A stretch of 7,588 nucleotides of DNA. Origin: Collinsella sp. (GTDB lineage: Bacteria > Actinomycetota > Coriobacteriia > Coriobacteriales > Coriobacteriaceae). The position numbers were made by a program, and so were the translations under genes. Positions 1 through 6,414 of this stretch are shown here, piece by piece. A model generated the notes under the pieces. That model was not told where the DNA came from. It ran no database searches and saw only the letters and a list, made by a program, of their open reading frames with translations. Numbering within the stretch: the first letter of the stretch is position 1; each line of letters begins with the position of its first letter. The DNA lies in NCBI GenBank assembly GCA_018382295.1, contig JAGZQF010000051.1, positions 1 to 7,588 of the forward strand. Reading direction: 5' to 3'.

Positions 1-1
1 G

Positions 2-982
2 GCCAACAAGAATGCCCAGACCCTCAACGACATCGAGAATGTCCAGGGCAAGATTGACGACACGCAGGCCCAGATCGATGAAAAGAAGGCCGAGCTCAAG
101 AAGAAGCGCAACGACCTTTCCGATCGCGTGGCCGCCAGCTACAAGTCCGGCGGCACGAACATCCTGTCGCTGCTGCTGGCCTCTGGCTCGTTTGAGGAAC
201 TCGTCGCCAACGCGCATTACGTTGAGAAGATCAACAAGAGCGACCGCGACGCCATCGAGGACATTCAGACCATCCAGGAAGAGCTCGATGCGCAAAAGAC
301 CGAGCTCGAGTCGCAGAAGGCCGACTTAGAGAAGCTCAAGGACCAGCAGACTGCCCAGATGCAGGACATGCAGGCCAAGCAGCAAGAAGTCCAGACCGTG
401 CTGAACGGCCTCTCTGACGATGTCAAGGAGCTCATGGCTCAGCGTGATTCCGAGATTCTCGCTGCTGCCCAGGCCGAGGAGGCCGCTAGGAAGGCCGCCG
501 CTGCCGCGGCCGCCGCGAACAAGAACAATTCCTACTCGGGTGGTTCGAGCTCGGGTGGCGGATCGTATGCGCCCGGAACTCCGCAGCAGAATGCCGGCTC
601 GGGCAAGCAACAGGCCGTCGTCAACGCGTGCTACTCCACGCCTTCGCCGGGCCAGAACTGGTGCGCGGCGTGGGTTACCAATGTCTTCCGTAACGCCGGC
701 GTTGGCTACTTTGGCGGCAATGCGTGCGACATGTTTAACGCCTGGTGCTATAGCTCCGACCGCTCGGCGCTGCAGGTGGGCATGATCGTGGCCGACTCAT
801 CGCATAGCGGCACCGGCATGCCGGGTCTGATCTATGGCCACGTGGGCATCTATGTTGGCGGCGGCATCGTCATGAGCAATGAGGGCGCCATTACGTCTAA
901 GTCGCTTGATTCGTTTATTAGCTTCTATGGCACTGGCTCTGGCGTGCGCTGGGGCTGGCTTGGCGGTATTGCGCTGTCGTAG
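2..982 (+). CDS. Secreted peptidoglycan hydrolase, PcsB/CwlO-like coiled coil plus CHAP or NlpC/P60-type domain (5' end outside window)
   Basis: The reading frame is open from base 2 to the TAG at 980-982, giving 326 visible residues. The true start and any signal peptide lie upstream, and the GTG at 128 is internal. Residues 1 to about 160 are charged heptad-like coiled coil. They are interrupted at about 43-75 by the stretch VAASYKSGG...LLLASGSFEELV, which resembles the turn of PcsB/CwlO-type coiled-coil domains. An Ala-rich helix end (about 162-172) and a Ser/Gly linker (about 176-194) follow. The C-terminal domain (about 200-326) has the Cys-peptidase layout: Cys221 in NWCAAWV, His280 in YGHVGIYVGG, and Asn293 in MSNEG as a possible third residue. 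Family knowledge: such proteins are exported and cleave peptidoglycan stem peptides or crossbridges during cell separation, with the coiled coil controlling activity. CHAP versus NlpC/P60 cannot be settled by eye. The gene ends in a palindrome and a terminator and converges on murB. Confidence 0.85.
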   Translation, partial: ANKNAQTLNDIENVQGKIDDTQAQIDEKKAELKKKRNDLSDRVAASYKSGGTNILSLLLASGSFEELVANAHYVEKINKSDRDAIEDIQTIQEELDAQKTELESQKADLEKLKDQQTAQMQDMQAKQQEVQTVLNGLSDDVKELMAQRDSEILAAAQAEEAARKAAAAAAAANKNNSYSGGSSSGGGSYAPGTPQQNAGSGKQQAVVNACYSTPSPGQNWCAAWVTNVFRNAGVGYFGGNACDMFNAWCYSSDRSALQVGMIVADSSHSGTGMPGLIYGHVGIYVGGGIVMSNEGAITSKSLDSFISFYGTGSGVRWGWLGGIALS

Positions 983-994
983 CTGCGGCTTGGT

Positions 995-1104
995 CCGGGA
1001 CAGTCCGAGAGGCATAAGGTTGCCTGCCGCACGGAGAGCACATTAAGTGCTCTCCGGCTCGTGCGGAACTCGCGATCAACCTTATGCCTCTCGGACTGTC
1101 CCGG
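995..1104. repeat. 110-bp palindrome (28-bp perfect outer arms, nested inner stem)
   Basis: The outer arms at 995-1022 and 1077-1104 are perfect 28-bp inverted complements (ccgggacagtccgagaggca... and its complement). Inside, ccgcac (1027-1032) pairs with gtgcgg (1061-1066), and ggagagcac (1033-1041) pairs with gtgctctcc (1047-1055) around the loop attaa. A 5-nt bulge lies at 1056-1060. The palindrome starts 12 bp after the hydrolase stop codon and ends about 55 bp before a canonical terminator, so it is not the main intrinsic terminator. As RNA it would be a very stable 3'-UTR hairpin; as DNA it could form a cruciform. The outer motif tccgggacagtc recurs, with one change, after the stop codons of two other genes here. 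Confidence 0.9.
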
Positions 1105-1159
1105 CCCTCTCGGATTCGGGGCGCGACACACCGGACTGGGTTATCTGAATAAATATGGT

Positions 1160-1186
1160 GAAGGCCCCTTTCGGGGCCTTCTTTTT
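1160..1186 (+). terminator. Rho-independent terminator of the wall hydrolase gene
   Basis: A 9-bp GC-rich stem, gaaggcccc (1160-1168) with ggggccttc (1173-1181), encloses the loop tttc and runs straight into ttttt (1182-1186). This is a textbook intrinsic terminator for rightward transcription. Read leftward, the same stem has a GAAA tetraloop and is followed by the T-rich accatatttatt, so it may also stop murB transcripts. The T tract overlaps the murB stop codon (1185-1187). Confidence 0.9.
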
Positions 1187-2147
1187 ATAAAAATTCGCCT
1201 ACTCGGTGGACTTCGGGTTCTAGGTCTACGTCGAACTGCTCTTTGACTTTGGCTTGGATGTCGCGGATGAGTTCGTCGACGTCGGCGGCGGTGGCGTGGT
1301 CGGCGTTGACGATAAAGCCGCAGTGCTTTTCGCTTACCTGCGCGCCGCCAACGGCGTGTCCTCGCAGGCCGGCATCCATGATGAGCTTGCCGGCAAAGTA
1401 GCCCTCGGGGCGCTTGAAAGTGGAGCCGGCACTCGGCATGTCGAGCGGCTGCTTGTCCTCGCGGCGCTGGCGGTAGTCGTCCATGTCGGCCTTGATCATC
1501 GCGGCGTTGCCCGGAGCGAGATTGAAGGTGGCCGAAAGCACGATGAAGCCGTCGTCGGCAATGCGGCTCTTGCGATAGCCCAGGTTGAGCTCATCGACAT
1601 CGAACTCAATGATATTGCCGCTGCCGCGGGTGCCGTCGTCGAGCTGGCGAGCGGGTTTGTAGACGCGCACGGACTCCAGCACATCGGCCATGCAGGCACC
1701 GTAGGCACCGGCGTTCATGTAGCAGGCGCCGCCGACCGATCCGGGGATGCCCGAGATGGGCTCCATGCCGGTGAGGCCGGCCTCGGCTGCCGCCGCGGCG
1801 ACATCGGAAAGCAGCGCGCCGGCTGCCGCCGTGACGTGCGTGCCGTCGACGGTGATGTTGGAGAGACCTTCGCCCAGCGCTACGACGACGCCGCGGATGC
1901 CCTTGTCGCCGACGAGCAGGTCGGAGCCGTTGCCCACGATGGTGAGCGGCAGGTCGCAGCGATAGCAGGTATCGAGCGTGGCGACGAGGCCCTGCTCGGT
2001 ATCGGGCGTGACAAAGACGTCGGCCGGGCCGCCGATCTTAAACGTGGTGTGCTCGCGCATGGGCTCGCTCATCAGTACGTTGTCCTCGCCGGCAACGCCA
2101 GCAAGCGCGCACAGCAGGTCCTCGTTAAAAAAATCGTTTTCGTGCAT
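1185..2147 (-). CDS. murB: UDP-N-acetylenolpyruvoylglucosamine reductase MurB
   Basis: MurB is a cytoplasmic FAD enzyme. It uses NADPH to reduce UDP-GlcNAc-enolpyruvate to UDP-MurNAc, the second committed step of peptidoglycan precursor synthesis. From the chosen start the protein is 320 aa. The FAD-binding part shows TTFKIGGPADVF (34-45), VGNGSDLLVGDKG (71-83) and GMEPISGIPGSVGG (127-140). The catalytic set is visible: Arg192 in GYRKS, Ser242 in AGSTFKRP (proton donor), and Glu312 in LEPEVHRVG. The short C-terminal part fits type II MurB. The start is set at ATG 2145-2147 because AAAAGGCGG lies about 10 nt upstream. A longer frame from TTG at 2190-2192 (335 aa) has no good ribosome site, and its TTG overlaps a candidate -10 box. 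The gene is divergent from the LacI-type gene and convergent with the wall hydrolase. Confidence 0.95.
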   Translation of the reverse strand: MHENDFFNEDLLCALAGVAGEDNVLMSEPMREHTTFKIGGPADVFVTPDTEQGLVATLDTCYRCDLPLTIVGNGSDLLVGDKGIRGVVVALGEGLSNITVDGTHVTAAAGALLSDVAAAAAEAGLTGMEPISGIPGSVGGACYMNAGAYGACMADVLESVRVYKPARQLDDGTRGSGNIIEFDVDELNLGYRKSRIADDGFIVLSATFNLAPGNAAMIKADMDDYRQRREDKQPLDMPSAGSTFKRPEGYFAGKLIMDAGLRGHAVGGAQVSEKHCGFIVNADHATAADVDELIRDIQAKVKEQFDVDLEPEVHRVGEFL

Positions 2148-2190
2148 ACTAATAGCCGCCTTTTGGTGGTCGTTGTCATCAATCGATTGC

Positions 2191-2196
2191 AATATA
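2191..2196 (-). promoter_or_regulatory. Candidate -10 box for murB
   Basis: On the minus strand the hexamer reads TATATT, 43 bp upstream of the chosen murB ATG. Transcription would start near 2183-2185, inside the longer TTG-started frame, which supports the ATG start. I see no convincing -35 element at 16-18 bp, so this rests on the -10 match and position only. Confidence 0.35.
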
Positions 2197-2254
2197 CCCC
2201 ACCCGGACGGATTTGGTGCGCTGGCGGCGATAAAACAGCCGTCTACCGGATTGG

Positions 2255-2267
2255 TAAAGTGTTTATC
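2255..2267. promoter_or_regulatory. Possible LacI-type autoregulatory operator
   Basis: The dyad TAAAGTGTTTATC resembles the operators downstream of lacI (TAAACACGTTTATC, and TAAAACGTTTTATC on the reverse strand) but has one base fewer in the centre. It lies about 22 bp upstream of the lacI -10 candidate, over the -35 position, where a repressor would block lacI and might also affect divergent murB. A further half-site, gataaaac, is at 2229-2236. The shortened spacing makes this uncertain. Confidence 0.35.
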
Positions 2268-2289
2268 ACCGTGGTAGAGGGTCGGTCGC

Positions 2290-2295
2290 TATACT
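2290..2295 (+). promoter_or_regulatory. Candidate -10 box for the LacI-family gene
   Basis: The hexamer TATACT lies 35 bp upstream of the lacI ATG, the same hexamer as the candidate -10 of xfp. No clear -35 is visible at the usual spacing. The gene also has a strong ribosome site, GGAAGGAG (2319-2326), 4 nt before the ATG at 2331. Confidence 0.4.
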
Positions 2296-2330
2296 TTCAA
2301 GAGATTGCGCGTAAACCCGGAAGGAGCGAG

Positions 2331-3359
2331 ATGGCCAACAAAGTCACCCTCAAGCAGATCGCCCAAGAGGTGGGGCTTTCCCCCTCGTCGGTCTCGCTTG
2401 TTCTCAATAATCGGCCCTGTCGCATCTCGGAAGAAAACCGCAAGCTCATCAAGGAGGTCGCGGCGCGCAACCACTATGTCCCCAACCAGATTGCGCGTAG
2501 TCTGGTCATGCGCGAGTCGCGCACGCTGGGCCTTATCGTCCCTAACATCGAGAGCCGCTTTTTTGCCTCGCTCGCCGGTAGCCTGGAAAAGCGCTGCCGC
2601 GAGGACGGCTATGCGCTCTTCATTACCAGCTCGGGTGGAAGTGCCGACGACGATCTGGAGCTGCTGCGCCAGCTGGTAACGCGCGGCGTTGATGGCGTCT
2701 TCCTGGTTGTGGGCGACGAGTTCTCCGACGACCGCGCCCTGCGCGAAGAAGTCAGCCATCTGCCTATCCCTGCCGTGATGGTCGACCGTGCCATTGAGGG
2801 GCTCGAGTGCGACAAGGTGATGTTCGACCACGAGATGGGTGGCTACATGGCCACTCGCTATCTGATCGAGCAGGGCCACCGTCGCATTGCCTGCTTGGTT
2901 AACGCGCGCCGTTCCAATACGGGGCGTAAGCGACTTGCCGGCTATGAGCGCGCGCTGCGCGAGGTTGGCCTGCCTATCGACGCACGTTTGGAGTTTGAGA
3001 GCGAGTACTACATTCCGAGTGCCTACGAGGCCTCGGAGGCGGTGCTCGCAACTGATGCCACCGCTGTGTTCGCAAGCTCGGACAACATCGCCCTTGGTCT
3101 GCTCAAGCGCTTACACGAGATGGGGAAGAGCATTCCGGGCGACATTTCGGTGGTGAGTTACGACAACTCGGCCGCCGACGTTCTCTTTGAGCCGGCGCTG
3201 ACCGCGATTGAGCAGGATCCAGGTATCCTCGCGGAGCATGCTTTTGGCTGCATGTCCAAGCGTCTTGCCGGTAGGGGCGGCAGGCGTGCCGAAGAGGTCG
3301 TCCTGGAGCCGGAGCTTATCGTTAAGGACAGCGTGCTCGAGCTTACTAAACACAACTAA
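2331..3359 (+). CDS. LacI/GalR-family transcriptional repressor, probable regulator of xfp
   Basis: The protein is 342 aa, the usual LacI-family length. The N-terminal helix-turn-helix is clear: VTLKQIAQEVGLSPSSVSLVLNNRP (5-29) is the recognition unit. Residues about 47-60 (NHYVPNQIARSLVM) form the end of the DNA-binding domain and the hinge helix. The periplasmic-binding-protein-like effector domain begins at RTLGLIVPNI (64-73) and runs to the end, with family landmarks RRIACL, GRKRLAGYERAL, AVFASSDNIALGLLKRLHEMG and ISVVSYDN. The start at 2331 is set by GGAAGGAG just upstream and by the HTH beginning at residue 5. The open frame extends much further upstream, but that part is only the antisense of murB. 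xfp follows after 204 bp containing dyad operators of LacI type, so local control of xfp is likely. The effector is unknown; a sugar phosphate or sugar is a reasonable guess. Confidence 0.93.
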   Translation: MANKVTLKQIAQEVGLSPSSVSLVLNNRPCRISEENRKLIKEVAARNHYVPNQIARSLVMRESRTLGLIVPNIESRFFASLAGSLEKRCREDGYALFITSSGGSADDDLELLRQLVTRGVDGVFLVVGDEFSDDRALREEVSHLPIPAVMVDRAIEGLECDKVMFDHEMGGYMATRYLIEQGHRRIACLVNARRSNTGRKRLAGYERALREVGLPIDARLEFESEYYIPSAYEASEAVLATDATAVFASSDNIALGLLKRLHEMGKSIPGDISVVSYDNSAADVLFEPALTAIEQDPGILAEHAFGCMSKRLAGRGGRRAEEVVLEPELIVKDSVLELTKHN

Positions 3360-3370
3360 ACACGTTTATC
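3357..3370. promoter_or_regulatory. Candidate upstream operator (O3) overlapping the lacI stop codon
   Basis: TAAACACGTTTATC matches the flanks of the better operator at 3481-3494 (TAAAACGTTTTATC on the reverse strand). Its TAAA...TTTA dyad is centred at 3362.5, exactly 105 bp from the next operator-like dyad (3467.5). That is 10 helical turns, a phase suitable for looping. The centre is cacg rather than acgt, so affinity would be weaker. Confidence 0.35.
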
Positions 3371-3394
3371 AATTTGCAGAGACCGAATGTGGAG

Positions 3395-3421
3395 CACCTG
3401 TGACGGGCAATGCCGCAGGTG
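3395..3421 (+). terminator. Weak hairpin after the LacI-family gene, possible poor terminator
   Basis: cacctg (3395-3400) pairs with caggtg (3416-3421), with a short inner ggc/gcc pairing around aat. Only a four-T run (3431-3434) follows, 9 nt later. This could attenuate read-through from lacI into xfp, but it is not a convincing intrinsic terminator. Confidence 0.25.
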
Positions 3422-3461
3422 AATGTCGCGTTTTGCTAATCGATGGGATTGATAAGGGTGG

Positions 3462-3494
3462 TAAAACGTTTTTTCACCATGATAAAACGTTTTA
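3462..3494. promoter_or_regulatory. Tandem LacI-type operators O1 and O2 in front of xfp
   Basis: O2 (3483-3494) is the perfect 12-bp palindrome TAAAACGTTTTA with the central CG typical of LacI/GalR-family operators. O1 (3462-3473) is TAAAACGTTTTT, one mismatch from it. Their centres are 21 bp apart, two helical turns, so both face the same side of the DNA. O2 ends 5 bp before the candidate -10 box, so a bound repressor would block RNA polymerase. The upstream LacI-family protein is the obvious candidate; that pairing is inference. Confidence 0.7.
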
Positions 3495-3499
3495 GCAAA

Positions 3500-3505
3500 T
3501 ATACT
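3500..3505 (+). promoter_or_regulatory. Candidate -10 box for xfp
   Basis: TATACT lies just after operator O2, about 59 bp before the xfp ATG. Transcription would start near 3512, leaving a roughly 50-nt leader. No consensus -35 is visible at 16-18 bp; that stretch is occupied by the operators. The ribosome site GAAGGGA (3549-3555) precedes the ATG by 8 nt. Confidence 0.5.
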
Positions 3506-3563
3506 AGTCCCAACGAAAGGTTGCCGTATCGGAGGGCGACCGCACAGCGAAGGGACATAAACA

Positions 3564-6092
3564 ATGGCTAAAACACTGGGGACGCCGTGGCAAAAGCTGG
3601 GCCACGAGGTGCCGGCTTCCGAGCTCGAGGGCGTCGACCTGTATTGGCGCGCATCGAACTATCTGTCCGTCGGTCAGATCTACCTTCGCTCTAACCCGCT
3701 AATGCGCCCCGACTTTGTTGATGAGAAAACCGGTGAGGTGCGCGACTTCGGTCGTCCGGACGTTAAGCACCGCCTGGTTGGCCACTGGGGCACCACGCCC
3801 GGCATCAACTTCCTGTTCGGTCACGTCAATCGTCTGATCGCCGACCACAACCAGAATGCTATCTTCTTGATGGGCCCTGGTCACGGTGGCCCCGCCGGTA
3901 CTGCTCAGTCGCTGCTCGACGGCACCTACCGCGAGATTCGCCCCGACATCACCAATGACGAGGCCGGCCTGCAGAAGTTCTTCCGCCAGTTCTCCTATCC
4001 CGGCGGCATCCCGAGCCACTTTGCGCCCGAGACGCCCGGTTCCATCCACGAGGGCGGCGAGCTCGGCTACACGCTCAGCCACGCCTACGGCGCCGTTATG
4101 GACAACCCGAGCCTGCTGGCCGTGGCCGTGGTGGGCGATGGCGAGTCCGAGACCGGTCCGCTCGCGACCTCTTGGCAGTCCAACAAGCTCGTGAACCCGG
4201 CAACCGACGGCATCGTCCTGCCGATCCTGCACCTCAACGGCTACAAGATCGCCAACCCCACCATCCTTGCTCGCGTGTCCGACGAAGAGCTCACCAAGTT
4301 CTTTGAGGGCATGGGCTATAAGCCGCACTTCTTTGTCGCCGGCTTTGACGACGAGAGCCACGCAAGCATTCATGCGCGTTTCGCTGCCCTGTTTGAGCAG
4401 GTCTTCGATGAGATCTGTGACATCAAGGCCACCGCGCAGGCCCAGGCCGCCTCAGGCGAGACCGTGGTCCGCCCGGCTTACCCCATGATTGTGTTCCGTA
4501 CGCCCAAGGGCTGGACTTGCCCCAAGCACATCGACGGCAAGAAGACCGAGGACTCCTGGCGCGCGCATCAGGTGCCGCTGGCGAGTGCCAAGGACACCCA
4601 CGAGCACTTCCGCGTGCTGCGCGAGTGGCTGCGTTCCTACAAGCCCGAGGAGCTCTTTACGCCCGAGGGCCAGGTGCGCCCCGAGGTGACGGCCTTTATG
4701 CCGACCGGCGAGTTGCGCATCGGCGCCAACCCCAACGCGAACGGCGGTAAGGTGCGTCGCGAGCTCGAGCTGCCCGATATTCATGCCCACGAGGTCCCCG
4801 TCGCAACTAAGGGTCATGGCTGGGGCTCCACCGAGGCCGCCCGCGTCTTTGGTGAGTACACTGCCGACGTTCTGGCCAAGAACATGGATGACTTCCGCAT
4901 CTTTGGTCCCGACGAGACCGCGTCCAACCGTCTGCAGGCTGCCTACAAGGTGACCAAGAAGCAGTGGGATGCCGGCTTCTACGAGGACGAGGCCAACGAC
5001 GAGCTGCTGGCAGGCTCCGGTAAGGTCGTCGAGCAGCTGTCCGAGCACCAATGCGAGGGCTTCCTTGAGGCCTACGTGCTCACTGGCCGTTCCGGTGTGT
5101 GGAGCTCCTACGAGAGCTTTGTCCATGTGGTCGACTCCATGGTCAACCAGCACTGCAAGTGGCTCGAGGCTACCAAGCGCGAGATTCCGTGGCGTGCCCC
5201 CATCAGCGGCCTTAACATTTTGCTGTCGAGCCACGTTTGGCGTCAGGACCACAACGGCTTCTCGCATCAGGACCCCGGCTTTATCGACCTGCTGCTCAAC
5301 AAGGCCAACGACACGCACATCGTAAACGCCTACTATCCGGCCGACGCCAACATGGCTCTCGTCGTCGCCGAGCGCGTCTACCAGTCCACCGACTGCGTCA
5401 ACGCCATCTTCTGCGGCAAGCAGCCTGCTCCGACCTTCCAGACGGTCGACGAGGCCAAGGCGGAGCTCGCCGAGGGCGTTGCGACCTGGGAGTGGGCATC
5501 GACCGCCGATTCGCTCGCCGAGGCCGACGTCGTGGTCGCCACCTGCGGTGACGTGCCGACGCTTGAGGCTCTGGCTGCAACCGACATGCTGCGCGAGCTG
5601 GGCATCAAGGTATGGTTCGTCAACGTGGTCGACCTGCTCAAGATCCAGAACGTCTGCGAGAACGACCAGGCTCTCAGTGACGAGCGCTGGGCTGAGCTGT
5701 TCGGCTGCGGCGATAAGCCCGTCCTCTTCGCGTTCCACGCCTATGCCGGCACGATTCGCCGTCTGATTTGGAACCGCCCCGGCCACGATGCCTTCCGCGT
5801 CCACGGCTACGAGGAGAAAGGCTCCACGACAACGCCGTTCGACATGCTGCGCCTGAACAACATGGACCGCTGGGCACTGGCCGCCGACGTGCTGCGCATG
5901 GTCGACGCCGATAAGTTTGCCGAGCAGATTGATGAGTGGGAGGCATTCCGCACCGAGGCCTTTGAGTTCGCGTGCGATGAGGGCTACGATCACCCGGCCT
6001 TCACCGACTGGGTCTGGCCCGACGCAGCAGCTGCAACCGCTGCCGACGGCGCACTCTCCGCAACCCAAATGACCGCTGGCGACAACGAATAG
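3564..6092 (+). CDS. xfp: Xylulose-5-phosphate/fructose-6-phosphate phosphoketolase
   Basis: This 842-aa cytoplasmic thiamine-diphosphate enzyme cleaves xylulose-5-P with phosphate to acetyl-P and glyceraldehyde-3-P. Many homologues also convert fructose-6-P to acetyl-P and erythrose-4-P; dual activity cannot be read from sequence. The length is close to the roughly 825 aa of bifidobacterial enzymes. N-terminal landmarks: His74 in GHWGTTPGINF, His107 in GPGHGGPAG, His152 in SHFAPETPG. The cofactor/Mg motif starts at GDGESETGP (191-199) and ends at Asn225 in LNGYKIANP. The second half has Glu494 in LSEHQCEG, the position expected for the cofactor-activating glutamate, Tyr516 in SSYESF, and QDHNGFSHQDPGF (561-573) with His563, Asn564 and His568 for phosphate and substrate. 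All active-site residues I know for the family appear intact. The tail is an Ala-rich extension (about 821-842). Operators directly upstream suggest repression by the neighbouring LacI-family protein. Confidence 0.97.
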   Translation: MAKTLGTPWQKLGHEVPASELEGVDLYWRASNYLSVGQIYLRSNPLMRPDFVDEKTGEVRDFGRPDVKHRLVGHWGTTPGINFLFGHVNRLIADHNQNAIFLMGPGHGGPAGTAQSLLDGTYREIRPDITNDEAGLQKFFRQFSYPGGIPSHFAPETPGSIHEGGELGYTLSHAYGAVMDNPSLLAVAVVGDGESETGPLATSWQSNKLVNPATDGIVLPILHLNGYKIANPTILARVSDEELTKFFEGMGYKPHFFVAGFDDESHASIHARFAALFEQVFDEICDIKATAQAQAASGETVVRPAYPMIVFRTPKGWTCPKHIDGKKTEDSWRAHQVPLASAKDTHEHFRVLREWLRSYKPEELFTPEGQVRPEVTAFMPTGELRIGANPNANGGKVRRELELPDIHAHEVPVATKGHGWGSTEAARVFGEYTADVLAKNMDDFRIFGPDETASNRLQAAYKVTKKQWDAGFYEDEANDELLAGSGKVVEQLSEHQCEGFLEAYVLTGRSGVWSSYESFVHVVDSMVNQHCKWLEATKREIPWRAPISGLNILLSSHVWRQDHNGFSHQDPGFIDLLLNKANDTHIVNAYYPADANMALVVAERVYQSTDCVNAIFCGKQPAPTFQTVDEAKAELAEGVATWEWASTADSLAEADVVVATCGDVPTLEALAATDMLRELGIKVWFVNVVDLLKIQNVCENDQALSDERWAELFGCGDKPVLFAFHAYAGTIRRLIWNRPGHDAFRVHGYEEKGSTTTPFDMLRLNNMDRWALAADVLRMVDADKFAEQIDEWEAFRTEAFEFACDEGYDHPAFTDWVWPDAAAATAADGALSATQMTAGDNE

Positions 6093-6114
6093 CATCCGGG
6101 ACGGTCTCGCGCTG

Positions 6115-6168
6115 GGGCCTGCTCCGGGCGGGTGCCCTTCCTCGGGGAAGTGGGCTTCGCGAACTTCC
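6115..6168. repeat. Repeat hairpin copy 1 (one arm degraded)
   Basis: Bases 6115-6151 are an exact inverted copy of 7424-7460 (37 bp) on the other side of the AEC gene. The tip has ggaag (6146-6150) and cttcc (6164-6168) enclosing the 13-nt loop tgggcttcgcgaa. The right arm that would complete a long palindrome has been replaced by aaaacctataccaacc..., which matches, diverged, the degraded arm of copy 3. Confidence 0.8.
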
Positions 6169-6181
6169 AAAACCTATACCA

Positions 6182-6306
6182 ACCACCCCGGCCCCGGCGA
6201 TGTATTTCGGGCCGACCATAGTTAGACGCGCGGTTTCCAAGGCAGCAACAGCAAAGCCCTAATTACATCAAAAATAATCAGCCCCCGCAAAACGAAACGG
6301 TCGAGA
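6182..6306. repeat. Diverged intergenic repeat unit, copy A
   Basis: This stretch aligns with the reverse complement of about 7458-7588. Conserved blocks include ccccggcccc, agttaga, ggcagca, cagcaaag and gcaaaacgaaacgg. By eye the copies are about 75-80% identical with one single-base gap. Substitutions are scattered and reading frames are not conserved between copies: a frame open through copy A has an in-frame TAG in copy B. It therefore looks non-coding. Whether it is transcribed cannot be told. Confidence 0.7.
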
Positions 6307-6391
6307 GGGCCCTGCCGGGCGGGGTGACTTTGTCCGGGGAAGTTCGCGAAGCCCACTTCCCCGGACAAAGTCACCCCGCCCGGCAGGGCCC
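6307..6391. repeat. Perfect palindrome with 37-bp arms (repeat hairpin copy 2)
   Basis: Arms 6307-6343 and 6355-6391 are exact inverted complements (gggccctgccgggcgggg... and its complement) around an 11-nt loop, tcgcgaagccc. Copies 1 and 3 share the tip and overall layout but differ at several arm positions. Here both arms carry the same variants, so pairing is preserved. This is a very stable structure in either transcript and a probable stop or protective end for the two convergent mRNAs. A T-rich tract follows only distantly on the AEC side (about 6270-6280 on the minus strand). Confidence 0.9.
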
Positions 6392-6414
6392 CAGCGCGAG
6401 ACCGTCCCGGATGC

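Larger units (their letters stand above)
6092..6414. repeat. 323-bp intergenic element with perfect 28-bp inverted ends, between convergent stop codons
   Basis: Bases 6092-6119 (gcatccgggacggtctcgcg...) and 6387-6414 are exact 28-bp inverted complements. The left copy begins on the last base of the xfp TAG; the right copy abuts the TAG of the AEC gene, so both mRNAs end in the same 28 nt. Between the ends lie a half-hairpin (6115-6168), a unit of about 125 bp, and a perfect long hairpin (6307-6391). There is no transposase and no evident target duplication. It could be a non-autonomous mobile element, a bidirectional 3'-end module, or both. No real gene is visible inside; the frames crossing it carry no recognisable protein. 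Confidence 0.8.

Noticed and set aside
1254..2330. Open frame continuing upstream of the LacI-family start, giving an apparent 701-aa protein
   Set aside because: The extra N-terminal part is the antisense of murB in high-GC sequence. The HTH begins right after the ATG at 2331, which has its own strong ribosome site.
4452..6170. Long minus-strand open frame (572 codons) opposite xfp
   Set aside because: It is a GC-driven shadow of a clearly real phosphoketolase gene, has no recognisable domain, and starts inside the repeat element.
6001..6240. Minus-strand frame with an apparent start near 6217 (MVGPKYIAGAG)
   Set aside because: The equivalent frame in the other repeat copy contains an in-frame TAG, so coding is not conserved.
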